Shown here: positions 37,408 through 45,189 of the stretch, piece after piece
Position numbering within the stretch: position 1 is the stretch's first letter
Layout: each line of letters opens with the position of its first letter
The notes under the pieces: model-generated
The model's input: the letters and a program-made list of their open reading frames with translations, nothing else
The model's database searches: none
Told to the model about the DNA's origin: nothing
Origin: Synechococcus sp. WH 7805
GTDB taxonomy: Bacteria > Cyanobacteriota > Cyanobacteriia > PCC-6307 > Cyanobiaceae
Length of the DNA stretch: 64,000 nucleotides
Reading direction: 5' to 3'
Assembly (NCBI RefSeq): GCF_000153285.1
Contig: NZ_CH724168.1
Location: 541,823 to 605,822, forward strand
Position numbers and translations under genes: made by a program

Positions 37408-38764
37408 CCAGAGGGGTCCTTTTCTCCGTTGCTAGCAGAAGATCGGCTAGCGCCCTGTCCCGATAAGCGCCGTAGCGGGCGCGCTTGTCGCGGATGCGCT
37501 CGGGAAGTTCAGGCAGCAACCCGAAATTGGGAGGCATCGGCTGAAATTTTCCGGACGGTGCTTCGCTGATGAAATGCGTCAACGCCCCAACCATCGTGGT
37601 GCGAGGAAGATCAATGGGGTGTTCTCCCTGCACTAGGCGGGCTGCATTGGTGCCAGCGAGCCAGCCTCCAGCCACGGCGGCGGCGTAGCCCTCTGTACCG
37701 GTGATCTGGCCAGCAGCCAACAAGGTGGGCCTTGAGCGGAACTGCAGGGTGGCATCAAGCAACGCTGGAGCTTCCAGAAACGTGTTGCGGTGCATCACGC
37801 CGAATCGAACAAATTCCGCCTGTTCAAGGCCAGGAATCATCTGCAAAACACGTTTCTGCTCCCCCCATTTGAGATTGGTCTGAAAGCCCACAAGGTTCCA
37901 CAACCGGCCGTCCTTGTCTTCCTGACGGAGCTGCACCACCGCATAGGCACGTTTGGCCCGGCGAACATCCCGGTCATTCACATCACCCCAACGCGGATCC
38001 CAAAGGCCAATTGGCTTGAGGGGGCCATAACGCATCGTGTCTTCACCGCGCCTGGCCAGTTCTTCGATGGGCAAACATCCTTCGAAGAATGTGGCATTCG
38101 CTTGATCGAAGTCTTTGAGCTCTGCCTGTTCTGCCTCCAACAAGGCATCGCGGAAAGCCAGGTACTGCTCACGATTCATTGGGCAGTTGATGTAATCCGC
38201 GTCGCCTTTGTCGTAGCGACTCGCTCGAAAAGCCTTGGTCATATCGACGCTGTCACCTTCAACGATCGGGCTCGCGGCATCGAAGAAATGACAGTCAGCC
38301 CGTCCGGTGAAGCGGCGCAGATCCTCAGCGAGAGCATCACTCGTGAGTGGGCCCGTCGCGAGAACGGTGACCTGGTCAGAAGCCGGAAGCGCAATCTGCT
38401 CTTTGCGCTCAAACGAGACCCGGGGATGCTGATCGAGCAATTGGGTCAGCGATGCGCTGTAACGGCCACGGTCAACGGCAAGAGCCCCTCCCGCGGGAAC
38501 TGCATGACGATCGGCCATCTGAATCACGACAGACCCCAAACGCCGCAATTCTTCCTGGAGAAGGCCCGCCGCCCTGTCACTACTGAGGGCTCCAAAGCTG
38601 TTGCTGCACACAAGCTCCGCACATTCAGAGCTGTGATGAGCGGGAGAGCGACGAATGGGCCGCATCTCCACCAATTGAACATCGATGCCGGCTTCAGCCA
38701 CTTGCCACGCTGCTTCCGTGCCAGCGAGTCCAGCACCGATCACCACAACGGATGGAGTTGCCAA
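37388..38764 (-). CDS. trmFO: tRNA (uracil-54-C5)-methyltransferase, folate-dependent TrmFO
   Basis: A 458-residue flavoprotein that makes ribothymidine at tRNA position 54 using methylenetetrahydrofolate. It starts with [18 protein letters not shown] and has family motifs [30 protein letters not shown], and [20 protein letters not shown]. The Cys in the second motif is a conserved catalytic position. Length matches the family. psbY lies 53 bases upstream on the same strand. Confidence 0.95.
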   Translation of the reverse strand: MATPSVVVIGAGLAGTEAAWQVAEAGIDVQLVEMRPIRRSPAHHSSECAELVCSNSFGALSSDRAAGLLQEELRRLGSVVIQMADRHAVPAGGALAVDRGRYSASLTQLLDQHPRVSFERKEQIALPASDQVTVLATGPLTSDALAEDLRRFTGRADCHFFDAASPIVEGDSVDMTKAFRASRYDKGDADYINCPMNREQYLAFRDALLEAEQAELKDFDQANATFFEGCLPIEELARRGEDTMRYGPLKPIGLWDPRWGDVNDRDVRRAKRAYAVVQLRQEDKDGRLWNLVGFQTNLKWGEQKRVLQMIPGLEQAEFVRFGVMHRNTFLEAPALLDATLQFRSRPTLLAAGQITGTEGYAAAVAGGWLAGTNAARLVQGEHPIDLPRTTMVGALTHFISEAPSGKFQPMPPNFGLLPELPERIRDKRARYGAYRDRALADLLLATEKRTPLDVACPA

Positions 38765-38817
38765 ATGGATCAGGGTCGGTGGAACTCAACCCTATCGATC
38801 CAGGCGGTCGATCTCAA

Positions 38818-38940
38818 TCAGACCCGACTGCGCTTGATCATCAATTGAAGCTGCCCAACAGCGGCACGACCGATGTTGAAGCCGGCCCAACCCAGAGCAA
38901 GAAGGATGGGAGATGCCACGAGGACGAGCCGGAGGTCCAT
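38818..38940 (-). CDS. psbY: Photosystem II protein PsbY
   Basis: A 40-residue single-span thylakoid protein. Translation from ATG 38940 gives MDLRLVLVASPILLALGWAG followed by FNIGRAAVGQLQLMIKR and a short basic end. The DLRLxLVASPxLLALGWAxFNIGRAA pattern is the PsbY signature. PsbY binds near cytochrome b559 in photosystem II. It lies between the gamma-carbonic-anhydrase-like gene and trmFO on the same strand. Confidence 0.93.
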   Translation of the reverse strand: MDLRLVLVASPILLALGWAGFNIGRAAVGQLQLMIKRSRV

Positions 38941-39001
38941 GAATCCAGTCGGGAGATTGGGAGATCCTAAGGATTGCAGAGCCCAACGACGCTGCGTTGC
39001 A

Positions 39002-39535
39002 TCAATGCGTTTGGATTTGCAGCATTTGCTGCCAAGTGCGCGCCAGTTCGGCATACCGGCGTGCATGCTCCCTCTGAGCATCAAGTGCGTCTTCATCCTG
39101 CTGACGCTTGACCTGCGCCGGCACACCAGCAACAAGGCTCCCCGCCGGAACATCTCGCGTGACCACGGCACCCGCAGCCACAAGGGCACCACGGCCCACG
39201 GTGACGCCATTGAGGACGATGGCACCGATGCCGATCAGACACCCATCTTCAAGGGTGGCGCCGTGGACGACGGCTCTGTGCCCGACAGTGACGTCGCTGC
39301 CGATGATGACGGGTGCTCCCGGATCACCGTGCAGAACGGCTCCATCCTGAACATTGCTGCCCGATCCGATGGCGATCGGTGCCAGATCTCCACGCGCGAC
39401 AGCCATCGGCCAGAGGCTTGCAGCAGCGGAAATCTGGACATCACCCATCACAACAGCACTATCAGCCACCCATGCGCCTGGATCGACCCGGGGGGAGGAA
39501 AAGACTGCGTTCAGGGGGCCGGTCGGTTCAGTCAT
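39002..39535 (-). CDS. Gamma-carbonic-anhydrase-like hexapeptide-repeat protein
   Basis: A 177-residue left-handed beta-helix protein. Repeats run from residue ~15 to ~140 ([37 protein letters not shown]). Histidines in [14 protein letters not shown] match gamma-class zinc-ligand positions, so a metal site is likely. A helical C-terminal tail follows. It could be a carbonic anhydrase or a PaaY-type thioesterase-like protein; carbonic anhydrase activity is not shown by sequence. Confidence 0.85.
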   Translation of the reverse strand: MTEPTGPLNAVFSSPRVDPGAWVADSAVVMGDVQISAAASLWPMAVARGDLAPIAIGSGSNVQDGAVLHGDPGAPVIIGSDVTVGHRAVVHGATLEDGCLIGIGAIVLNGVTVGRGALVAAGAVVTRDVPAGSLVAGVPAQVKRQQDEDALDAQREHARRYAELARTWQQMLQIQTH

Positions 39536-39681
39536 CGGACCTGCTGCGGGATGAAACCCATGCTTTCAGCTCATCTGAACTCGTGCAGGGCGGCCCCTTG
39601 GACGAAGGTTCCCCCGGGTGATACTTTTCAGGGGTGCTTCACGGCACAGCCTGTACCTGTGTTGATGCACCGGTTCAAGTA

Positions 39682-39753
39682 GGGTCGCTAGCTCAGCGGT
39701 AGAGCACTCGGCTTTTAACCGATTGGTCCTGAGTTCGAATCTCAGGCGACCCA
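39682..39753 (+). tRNA. tRNA-Lys (TTT)
   Basis: A 72-base cloverleaf. The acceptor stem GGGTCGC pairs with GCGACCC and is followed by discriminator A. The D-arm has AGCTCAGCGGTAGAGC, the anticodon loop CTTTTAA gives TTT, and the T-arm has GGTTC-type GAGTTCGAATCTC. No CCA is encoded. Confidence 0.96.
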
Positions 39754-39803
39754 TATGCTTCATTCTTTACATGTTTAAAGCGACACCCGCGCATCTGTGA
39801 ACC

Positions 39804-40190
39804 ATGGGTGATCTGTTTAAGGTCGCAATCGTTGATGACGATCCACGACTTCGCAAATTAATTGTGGAGGAGATGATCGACGAAGGCGTAAATGCTTTTC
39901 CTTGTGAGACAGGTCTTAAGCTTCTTCAATTACTGGAGCGCGAATCAGTTGATTTGATTTTTCTCGATCTAATGATGCCTGAAATGGATGGCTTTGCATG
40001 TCTTAAGGAACTTAAAGACCGATCGATCACTGTACCCGTCATTGTAGTAACCGCACTTAACGATGAAACCAAGCGCCTGCAAGCTAACGATCTTGGCGTA
40101 GTCGACTACATCCTCAAACCTGATCTGTTTGAACATCTTCCTGAACTTTTGGATCAACATCTACCTGGACCACGTGTTCCCCAGAAATAG
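39804..40190 (+). CDS. Stand-alone CheY-like response regulator
   Basis: A 128-residue receiver domain without an output domain. The acidic pair VDDD (~11-14), the phosphoacceptor Asp in IFLDLMMPEMDG (~56), the Thr in VVTALN and the Lys in YILKPD are all present, so it should be phosphorylated. It probably signals by protein contact. Its 3' end overlaps the facing histidine kinase gene by 77 bases, and that kinase is a plausible partner. Preceded by tRNA-Lys. Confidence 0.92.
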   Translation: MGDLFKVAIVDDDPRLRKLIVEEMIDEGVNAFPCETGLKLLQLLERESVDLIFLDLMMPEMDGFACLKELKDRSITVPVIVVTALNDETKRLQANDLGVVDYILKPDLFEHLPELLDQHLPGPRVPQK

Positions 40191-41346
40191 TTTTAACAAT
40201 AGGAAAGCGAAGATTGACCTTGAATGGCTTCGAAGCTCCAGCTGCAGGACTCTCTCCTTCAAACAGAACCTCCCCCCGCATCCCTTCGACAAGACTCTTC
40301 ACAACAGACAAGCCAAGGCCGCAACCATCACCTTCTCCAAGGGTTCGGTGAGCCTCTAGCCTGCTGAAACGCTCAAATAGCGCGCTGACGTCTTGATCAT
40401 CAGGAATCCCGGGGCCATTATCGGAAAAACTCAGATCGACGAAAGATGAGTTGACGACAACGTTGATCGTGAACGTGACGTCAGATCCACCAAACCTCAA
40501 GCTATTGCCGAGAAGAGAGTCAAAGATTCGATTCACCGCAAGCTGATCAAACTCCATCAAGCAATTTGAAGGAGTACTTGGCCAATGCATATGAACTTTC
40601 GATCGATCATCTGCGACAAGCGAGTTCAACCATTGATCAAGAAATTGATCCAGTGGCGCACGCTTGAGATTCCAATTAAAGCGATCAGTATCCAGTTCTG
40701 AAAGAAGCAGTAGTTTGTCAACGAGAGCGGCCATTCGCTTGGTTTCATCGATGGCATTGTTCAGAGCTCTGTCCAGGGGGGCCGCCAATGGACTCTTCCG
40801 ATCGAGGCGACGCAAACTTCCAGAGAGAATGGCAAGAGGAGTTCGCAACTCATGAGCCAAGGAGTTGATGAAGGCACGTTGCTGTTGGAGCGACTTTTCA
40901 AGTGGCTCAAGATCTCTGAAGATCAGCAGTGTGAAGACACCGCCCATTTCGGTGATTGGCCGCCAAGACACCATGCGTTGAAGGACATCCGATTGGCTGC
41001 TTTCAAGGGACGAAATCGCCTGAACCAACAAGGAGGCCTGCCCTTCACCCAGACGAGATTGATTGAGAGGATGGTGAGAATCAGTCAACGGAAGCAACCG
41101 TTGATCCAGATGGCGTAAGCAAATCAGGGCTTCCAAGCGCTTACCAATCACGCGCAAAGGAAGACCGCCCCCCCAAAGTTCAGCGGCTGTCTGATTCACC
41201 CAGCGCACCTGGCGCTCGGAATCAACGATCAGCATGGCTTCACCCGTGGCATCGAAGGCCACCCTCAGCAAACCGAGTGACTGTCTCAGCTGGGAGACGA
41301 GTGCAGAAGTCTCGCTCTGCGGTGTCGCGGATCCTTCAGCAGGCAT
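40114..41346 (-). CDS. PAS-containing sensor histidine kinase
   Basis: A 410-residue kinase with no membrane segment. A PAS domain occupies ~25-145 (LRVAFDATGEAMLIVDSER). The HisKA box is NSLAHELRTPLAIL near residue 188. The ATP-binding domain has N-box NSLRFGG, FSDNGPGIPDD and GCGLGLSVVKSL. It should autophosphorylate. It starts inside the end of the small PAS gene upstream (11-base overlap) and its last ~24 residues overlap the receiver gene on the opposite strand. Confidence 0.92.
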   Translation of the reverse strand: MPAEGSATPQSETSALVSQLRQSLGLLRVAFDATGEAMLIVDSERQVRWVNQTAAELWGGGLPLRVIGKRLEALICLRHLDQRLLPLTDSHHPLNQSRLGEGQASLLVQAISSLESSQSDVLQRMVSWRPITEMGGVFTLLIFRDLEPLEKSLQQQRAFINSLAHELRTPLAILSGSLRRLDRKSPLAAPLDRALNNAIDETKRMAALVDKLLLLSELDTDRFNWNLKRAPLDQFLDQWLNSLVADDRSKVHMHWPSTPSNCLMEFDQLAVNRIFDSLLGNSLRFGGSDVTFTINVVVNSSFVDLSFSDNGPGIPDDQDVSALFERFSRLEAHRTLGEGDGCGLGLSVVKSLVEGMRGEVLFEGESPAAGASKPFKVNLRFPIVKTISGEHVVQVDVDPKVQEDVQTDQV

Positions 41347-41746
41347 GGGGGCCCTCCAAGGGCCTCAACGTGGCCGCAAAACTCCAGCCTTCTTTCGAAT
41401 CTTTTTCAGCCACGATGAAGTGCTCACTGCGAATCACGGAGCCGTCGGCACAGATTGTGGCCAACTCAAGAGGATGATTCACCACCTGCGACGACTCGGT
41501 GATCTGAAAACGGGCGAACCCAGCATGGTGAAGTTCACGGAACTCCTCCGGAAGGATCATCCCGAGCGTCTCCCCAAGGAGAGACGAATCCCATCCGTAG
41601 ATCGTGCCGAAGCGATCATTGAACTCAACCACAAGCCCTTCGCGATCTGCACGCACGAAGGGGAGGTCGAAACGTTCCCGCAAGGACGCAACCGCTCCGG
41701 GGGTCCAGTCCATTAAGGAGTCATCATCTTCTCTAAGGGTAGGCAT
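41336..41746 (-). CDS. Stand-alone PAS-domain protein
   Basis: A 136-residue soluble protein, essentially one PAS domain (VRADREGLVVEFNDRFGTIY, GWDSSLLGETLGMILPEEF, then HFIVAEKDSKEGWSF). ATG 41746 (MPTLREDDD) is preferred over a reading 14 residues longer with a non-PAS start. It overlaps the kinase gene by 11 bases, so sensor PAS and kinase are probably made together and may form one complex. Ligand unknown. Confidence 0.82.
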   Translation of the reverse strand: MPTLREDDDSLMDWTPGAVASLRERFDLPFVRADREGLVVEFNDRFGTIYGWDSSLLGETLGMILPEEFRELHHAGFARFQITESSQVVNHPLELATICADGSVIRSEHFIVAEKDSKEGWSFAATLRPLEGPHAC

Positions 41747-41813
41747 GAGAGTTGATGGCACACACAAGCAAACAACCAAGCAGCGCACGGGCCAGCACTT
41801 ACAATCTTGAAAA

Positions 41814-41887
41814 CGGGGCGTGGCGCAGCTTGGTAGCGCGGGTGCTTTGGGAGCACTAGGTCGCAGGTTCGAATCCTGTCGCCCCGA
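41814..41887 (+). tRNA. tRNA-Pro (TGG)
   Basis: A 74-base cloverleaf with acceptor stem CGGGGCG paired to CGCCCCG and discriminator A. The anticodon loop TTTGGGA gives TGG. The T-arm reads GCAGGTTCGAATCCTGT. No CCA is encoded. Confidence 0.96.
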
Positions 41888-41973
41888 TTAGTCTTGTCAT
41901 CTCAGCATTCGTAGCTGTTGAGACGTTTCTTATCGTTGACAAAGGTCAATGTTTGTCAGTTGTCAATGGAACG

Positions 41974-42066
41974 GTGGAAGTTCTTACTGCCCTAGCCATC
42001 CTCCCCTTTTTGGCTGCCCTCGTCGTCGGAGCTCGTGAAGCCGAAGAAGCCAGCCGCAACAGCTAA
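41974..42066 (+). CDS. Candidate 30-residue single-span protein
   Basis: Reading from GTG 41974 gives MEVLTALAILPFLAALVVGA then REAEEASRNS and stop. One hydrophobic span is followed by a charged, polar tail, the layout of small thylakoid-complex subunits. It does not match any photosystem or cytochrome b6f subunit I can recall. It lies between tRNA-Pro and a secreted protein gene in a gap otherwise without genes. Start codon and reality are uncertain. Confidence 0.45.
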   Translation: MEVLTALAILPFLAALVVGAREAEEASRNS

Positions 42067-42177
42067 TCCCAAACACACTTGAACACTCGAATGTGAAGGT
42101 TCGGGTCTGATAGGGGTTGTATCGGTGGTACTCGCCTGAATTCCGTTGCTAAGCCGGAGTCAGAGCCCTTTAATGCA

Positions 42178-42525
42178 ATGCGCTGGAAGCTTGTCCTGGC
42201 CAGTCTCATTCTGGGAAGTTTTGCATCGACATCCAAGGCCGACACCTCCAGCGTGACCCTGCAAAGCGGTCAGTCCATCATGCAAGCCAATGCTTCTCTC
42301 ACTGCATCGGGATGGCGTCCTGCACCTGAACGCCCAGTTCTTGACTTTGAGAAGACCCTGTCAGGAACTGATCTACAGGCTCTAGCGTCTTGCTCAGGCA
42401 CAGGGCCAGGCTTTTGTCGGTACGACTATCAACGCGATGGTCAGCGTCTGTTCGTTGTCACAGTTGCTGACGGCAGCCGTCCAGACAATGCTGGCATCGT
42501 GTCGCAGTGGTGGACTGAACCCTGA
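42178..42525 (+). CDS. Small secreted hypothetical protein
   Basis: A 115-residue protein with a signal peptide (WKLVLASLILGSFASTSKA, cleavage ~21). The mature part has two cysteines in ALASCSGTGPGFCRYDY that could form a disulfide, and ends IVSQWWTEP. No family is recognised. Likely periplasmic. It is convergent with the small membrane gene at 42539, 13 bases away. Confidence 0.72.
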   Translation: MRWKLVLASLILGSFASTSKADTSSVTLQSGQSIMQANASLTASGWRPAPERPVLDFEKTLSGTDLQALASCSGTGPGFCRYDYQRDGQRLFVVTVADGSRPDNAGIVSQWWTEP

Positions 42526-42538
42526 GGGCAGCCTGGTC

Positions 42539-42751
42539 TTAAGCCAACCCGTTGACAAGACGAAGGGTTCCCCAGAGATCGAATACACAGAAGACGATTC
42601 CGATCACAATCAGATCCCAGGCTTTGTGGCGCAGGGCCCAAGGAGCAAGAAACACTTCGGCAATTCCATGAAGAGCTGTGCCTAGGGCAATGTGCTCGAG
42701 CACCAGCAGTCCATGGGCCAGGAGAAAAAGACCGCTGGCGACGAATCGCAT
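42539..42751 (-). CDS. Small two-span membrane protein
   Basis: A 70-residue protein starting at ATG 42751 (MRFVASGLFLLAHGLLVLEH). Two hydrophobic segments (~3-20 and ~45-63, DLIVIGIVFCVFDLWGTL) flank a His-containing loop. Longer in-frame readings run into the neighbouring gene and are rejected. No named family. Probably in the cytoplasmic or thylakoid membrane. It follows the metallophosphoesterase gene by 58 bases on the same strand. Confidence 0.65.
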   Translation of the reverse strand: MRFVASGLFLLAHGLLVLEHIALGTALHGIAEVFLAPWALRHKAWDLIVIGIVFCVFDLWGTLRLVNGLA

Positions 42752-42809
42752 CGACACCGTCCAGGAAGCTGACACCCTCGTCCTCAAACAGGACGCCACA
42801 CTATCCGGT

Positions 42810-43607
42810 TCACTCTGGATCGTCCTGGACTGAAGACCAGCGCAAGAGTCGCTCCTGCACAGAACCATCCCCCATGAGATCGAGCACACGTCCGCCGGGA
42901 TCCCAGGCCCTTCCGAGCGGACAGGGCTGCACAGGATCAAATGAGGCAAGCGTCGAAGGGCAACCGAGCAAGGTGAGCTGAAAGTCGGGGCTTAGCTCGT
43001 CCTGCCAATGCTGATGAATGTGTCCGAACAGCACAGCCCTGACCGACGAAAACATTTTCAGAACATCCATCAGCTGCGCTCCATCAAGGAGACCGATGCT
43101 GTCCATTGCAGGATCACCAATCGGAACAGGAGGGTGATGAAGAGCAACCACCACGAACTTTCCGAGGGTCTCTGCCTCCCTGAGCTGACTGGTGAGCCAA
43201 GACATCTGAGCACCACCGATCATTCCGGCGCATCCCCCTGCTCGGTGACTTGAGAGAACAAGCACACGCCACCATCCCTTATCCACCATCCCGGGAGCTA
43301 CGACCCAGCGGCGCCCTAGAACGGCCCGCAGCCGTTGGGGATGATCATGATTGCCGGCCAACAGGCCAAAGCGAACTGCACTTGCAGAGTTTTTTGGGAT
43401 CGCATCGTCAAGCGAGTCCCGCAGCCGCACATAACCGCACCAGGTTTCGTCGTGGCAGCAATCTCCAGTGACCAGAACGAGGTCAGGCTGTTCATGCAAG
43501 GCCCGATCGAGAGCCTTTCGGAACAAAGACAACGCTGATCGTCCGCGAACCCTCCCATCGGCTTGCGCCACCAGGTGTGGATCACTGAGTTGGATCAGTC
43601 GTGGCAT
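42810..43607 (-). CDS. Calcineurin-like metallophosphoesterase (Icc/CpdA-like)
   Basis: A 265-residue phosphodiesterase-fold protein. Metal-binding motifs are in order: LSDPHL at ~6-11, VTGDCCHDE, LAGNHDHPQ, and VVVALHHPP with GHIHQHW. These are the five-motif set of the family. Substrate may be a cyclic nucleotide (CpdA-like) or another phosphodiester; sequence does not decide. Its start overlaps a small upstream ORF by 26 bases. Confidence 0.88.
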   Translation of the reverse strand: MPRLIQLSDPHLVAQADGRVRGRSALSLFRKALDRALHEQPDLVLVTGDCCHDETWCGYVRLRDSLDDAIPKNSASAVRFGLLAGNHDHPQRLRAVLGRRWVVAPGMVDKGWWRVLVLSSHRAGGCAGMIGGAQMSWLTSQLREAETLGKFVVVALHHPPVPIGDPAMDSIGLLDGAQLMDVLKMFSSVRAVLFGHIHQHWQDELSPDFQLTLLGCPSTLASFDPVQPCPLGRAWDPGGRVLDLMGDGSVQERLLRWSSVQDDPE

Positions 43608-43809
43608 GAGCAGCGTCAGGAAGGCCAGCGCCAGGCACTGCGTTCCAGCATGGTCTGTTCAGGAATTTTTGTGGATCCCACAGCTCACGCTCCAAATACA
43701 CCCGGTGACAGCCGTCACCATCCGCTAGAGCGTCGATCAATTGGGGGAGTGGGCGATCACCCAGACCTGCGTGCGTTGAGAAATGGAACGAATCAAACGG
43801 GAGAGACAA
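43582..43809 (-). CDS. Small ORF upstream of the metallophosphoesterase, possibly frameshifted
   Basis: An open frame of up to 75 residues. The part after residue ~24 (LIDALADGDGCHRVYLEREL, then WDPQKFLNRPCWN) looks like real protein; the first 23 residues do not. A TTG at 43740 would overlap the stop of the upstream 53-codon frame as TTGA. Alternatively the two frames are one gene broken at a CCCCC run (43743-43747). No family is recognised. It overlaps the start of the downstream enzyme gene by 26 bases. Confidence 0.5.
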   Translation of the reverse strand: MSLPFDSFHFSTHAGLGDRPLPQLIDALADGDGCHRVYLERELWDPQKFLNRPCWNAVPGAGLPDAAHATTDPTQ

Positions 43810-43898
43810 GCCATCAGATCACCGCGGGCAGCGGCCACGATCAGCGTGAGGGCACGGACAAGATTGGATTGATCGCTGCCGTTGGCCCATAATCTCAA
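43737..43898 (-). other. Candidate 53-codon ORF divergent from the Fur-family gene
   Basis: From TTG 43898 the minus strand reads MRLWANGSDQSNLVRALTLI, then VAAARGDLMACLSRLIRSIS, then QRTQVWVIAHSPN and stop. Codon choice (GCC, CTC, ATC, CGT, GTC) resembles neighbouring genes. Its start lies inside the palindrome at 43891-43918, so it would share control with the Fur-family gene. A shorter start at ATG 43814 is possible. It may continue, by frameshift, into the ORF ending at 43582. Confidence 0.4.
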
Positions 43899-43918
43899 TA
43901 AACATTACTATTGAGAAT
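43891..43918. promoter_or_regulatory. Palindromic operator-like site upstream of the Fur-family gene
   Basis: Two arms AATCTCAATA (43891-43900) and TATTGAGAAT (43909-43918) form an inverted repeat matching at 9 of 10 positions around an 8-base AT-rich centre. It ends 15 bases before the TTG start of the Fur-family gene. AT-rich palindromes in this position are typical autoregulatory sites of Fur, Zur or PerR proteins. Binding is inferred, not shown. Confidence 0.65.
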
Positions 43919-43933
43919 CGCTGCAGGATTCGG

Positions 43934-44383
43934 TTGCCTTCTGCTTCCACCCAACCTGAGGTTGGCGGGTCCTTAAAGCAAGGGCTCCATCAAGAGGGAC
44001 GTCGACTCACACCCCAGCGACGTCGGATCCTGGAGCTGTTCGAATCGCTGGGAAGTGGACGACATCTCAGCGCGGAGGACGTGCACCACCAACTGCTGGA
44101 CCTTCAATCAAGGGTATCGCTTGCCACGATTTACCGCACATTGCGACTGTTGGTGGAGATGGGATTTCTCCAGGAACTGGAAACCAGCAACGGCAGCCGG
44201 TTCGAACTCGCTGACGCCGAACACATCCGCCATCACCACCTCGTTTGCGTGCGATGCGGACGCACAGAGGACTTTGAAAGTGAAGCTGTTCTGAATGCAG
44301 GCCTGAAAGCCAGCACAGGATTTGGATTTGACCTCATCGGCTCCAGTCTCACGGTGAGTGGCATTTGCCCTCAGTGCCAATGA
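43934..44383 (+). CDS. Fur-family metalloregulator (Fur, Zur or PerR type)
   Basis: A 149-residue repressor with an N-terminal winged helix (RLTPQRRRILELFESLGSG, SLATIYRTLRLLVEMGFL) and a C-terminal metal/dimer domain (ADAEHIRHHHLVCVRCGRTE, and CPQCQ at the end). The two CxxC pairs form the structural zinc site. The start is TTG 43934, since no in-frame ATG or GTG exists upstream. Which metal it senses cannot be told. An upstream palindrome suggests self-regulation. Confidence 0.9.
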   Translation: MPSASTQPEVGGSLKQGLHQEGRRLTPQRRRILELFESLGSGRHLSAEDVHHQLLDLQSRVSLATIYRTLRLLVEMGFLQELETSNGSRFELADAEHIRHHHLVCVRCGRTEDFESEAVLNAGLKASTGFGFDLIGSSLTVSGICPQCQ

Positions 44384-44390
44384 AGCGGGA

Positions 44391-44873
44391 TCAGTGATGC
44401 CCTTTCGGATGCTCAGAGCACGGCATCCAGAAATTTCCCATTCGATGGGCCCCCTTGCAGCCAAGGCTCTTGGCTTGGTCTTCGGCGAGCTCTCGGGTTG
44501 GATAGGCGAGAGTACGAGGATCGTCTTCAGTAGCGGACTGTGAGCCTCCACCGCCATGGTGCGCGTGGTGATCATGATCACCACCTTGTGCTCCCATTCG
44601 CACTAAACCCATACTCATTGGTCCAGCGGTCCACACCCCCATGGTGTTGACACCGACTGCCAGCAGCCCCATTCCCACGATCGAGAGATTGATCACCCCC
44701 ATGGCCACAACGCCAATGGAGACCACACCCATCGGCACGATTCCGATGCACACAACGCCCATCGGCACGATTCCAATGGACACCGTGCCTAACGGAGCGA
44801 TACCGATGGCAAGAGGTTTGGGTTTGCTGCCGCAATGGGCAGGCCCCTGATCAGACGGTTTTGAGGCGTTCAT
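44391..44873 (-). CDS. Period-5 glycine-repeat protein with DUF3721 C-terminus
   Basis: A 160-residue protein. Residues ~22-95 are built of about 14 consecutive 5-residue units of the form x-M/I-G-x-x (PLGTV SIGIV PMGVV CIGIV). A His/Gly-rich linker follows (GGDHDHHAHHGGGG), then a DUF3721-type domain (YPTRELAEDQAKSLGCKGAH, then MGNFWMPC). The His cluster and two C-terminal Cys could bind metal. The repeat is hydrophobic and may form a compact beta or membrane structure. Function unknown. Divergent from the SepF-like gene 55 bases away. Confidence 0.85.
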   Translation of the reverse strand: MNASKPSDQGPAHCGSKPKPLAIGIAPLGTVSIGIVPMGVVCIGIVPMGVVSIGVVAMGVINLSIVGMGLLAVGVNTMGVWTAGPMSMGLVRMGAQGGDHDHHAHHGGGGSQSATEDDPRTLAYPTRELAEDQAKSLGCKGAHRMGNFWMPCSEHPKGHH

Positions 44874-44928
44874 GCTCCCATGATGACGTTTGTTCCCACC
44901 GCACCTTCACCTCGCCAAATTGGATGTG

Positions 44929-45189
44929 ATGAAGATTGGTCAACCCCAAGCATTCCACGAGGTTCTCGTGATCACCCCCCTGAGATTCGATCAGGGAGCG
45001 GAGGCGGTCCTCGCCGTTCGCGAACAACGCATCGTGGTCCTGAATCTCACGGCCATGGAACCATCTTTGGCGCAAAGAACTGCCGATTTCGTTTCCGGGG
45101 GAGTCAGAGCACTTGATGGCCAGGAGCATCGCGTTGGAGATCAGGTTCTGCTCTTTGCGCCAGCAAACGTCGACGTGAATCTCAGCTGA
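44929..45189 (+). CDS. Minimal SepF-domain protein
   Basis: An 86-residue protein that is essentially the SepF core: VLVITPLRFDQGAEAVLAVR, VVLNLTAMEPSLAQRTADFV, GGVRALDGQEHRVGDQVLLF. SepF anchors FtsZ to the membrane in cell division through an N-terminal amphipathic helix and linker; both are missing here, since only ~10 residues precede the core. ATG 44929 is used. It may be a paralogue modulating division. Its last eight bases overlap the convergent arsS gene. Confidence 0.8.
   Translation: MKIGQPQAFHEVLVITPLRFDQGAEAVLAVREQRIVVLNLTAMEPSLAQRTADFVSGGVRALDGQEHRVGDQVLLFAPANVDVNLS

Noticed and set aside
37790-38848. 352-residue open frame on the plus strand
   Set aside because: It is the antisense shadow of trmFO and has no protein-family features.
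44600-44860. CRISPR-like or satellite DNA repeat
   Set aside because: The periodicity comes from the coding pentads of the minus-strand protein; there are no unique spacers.
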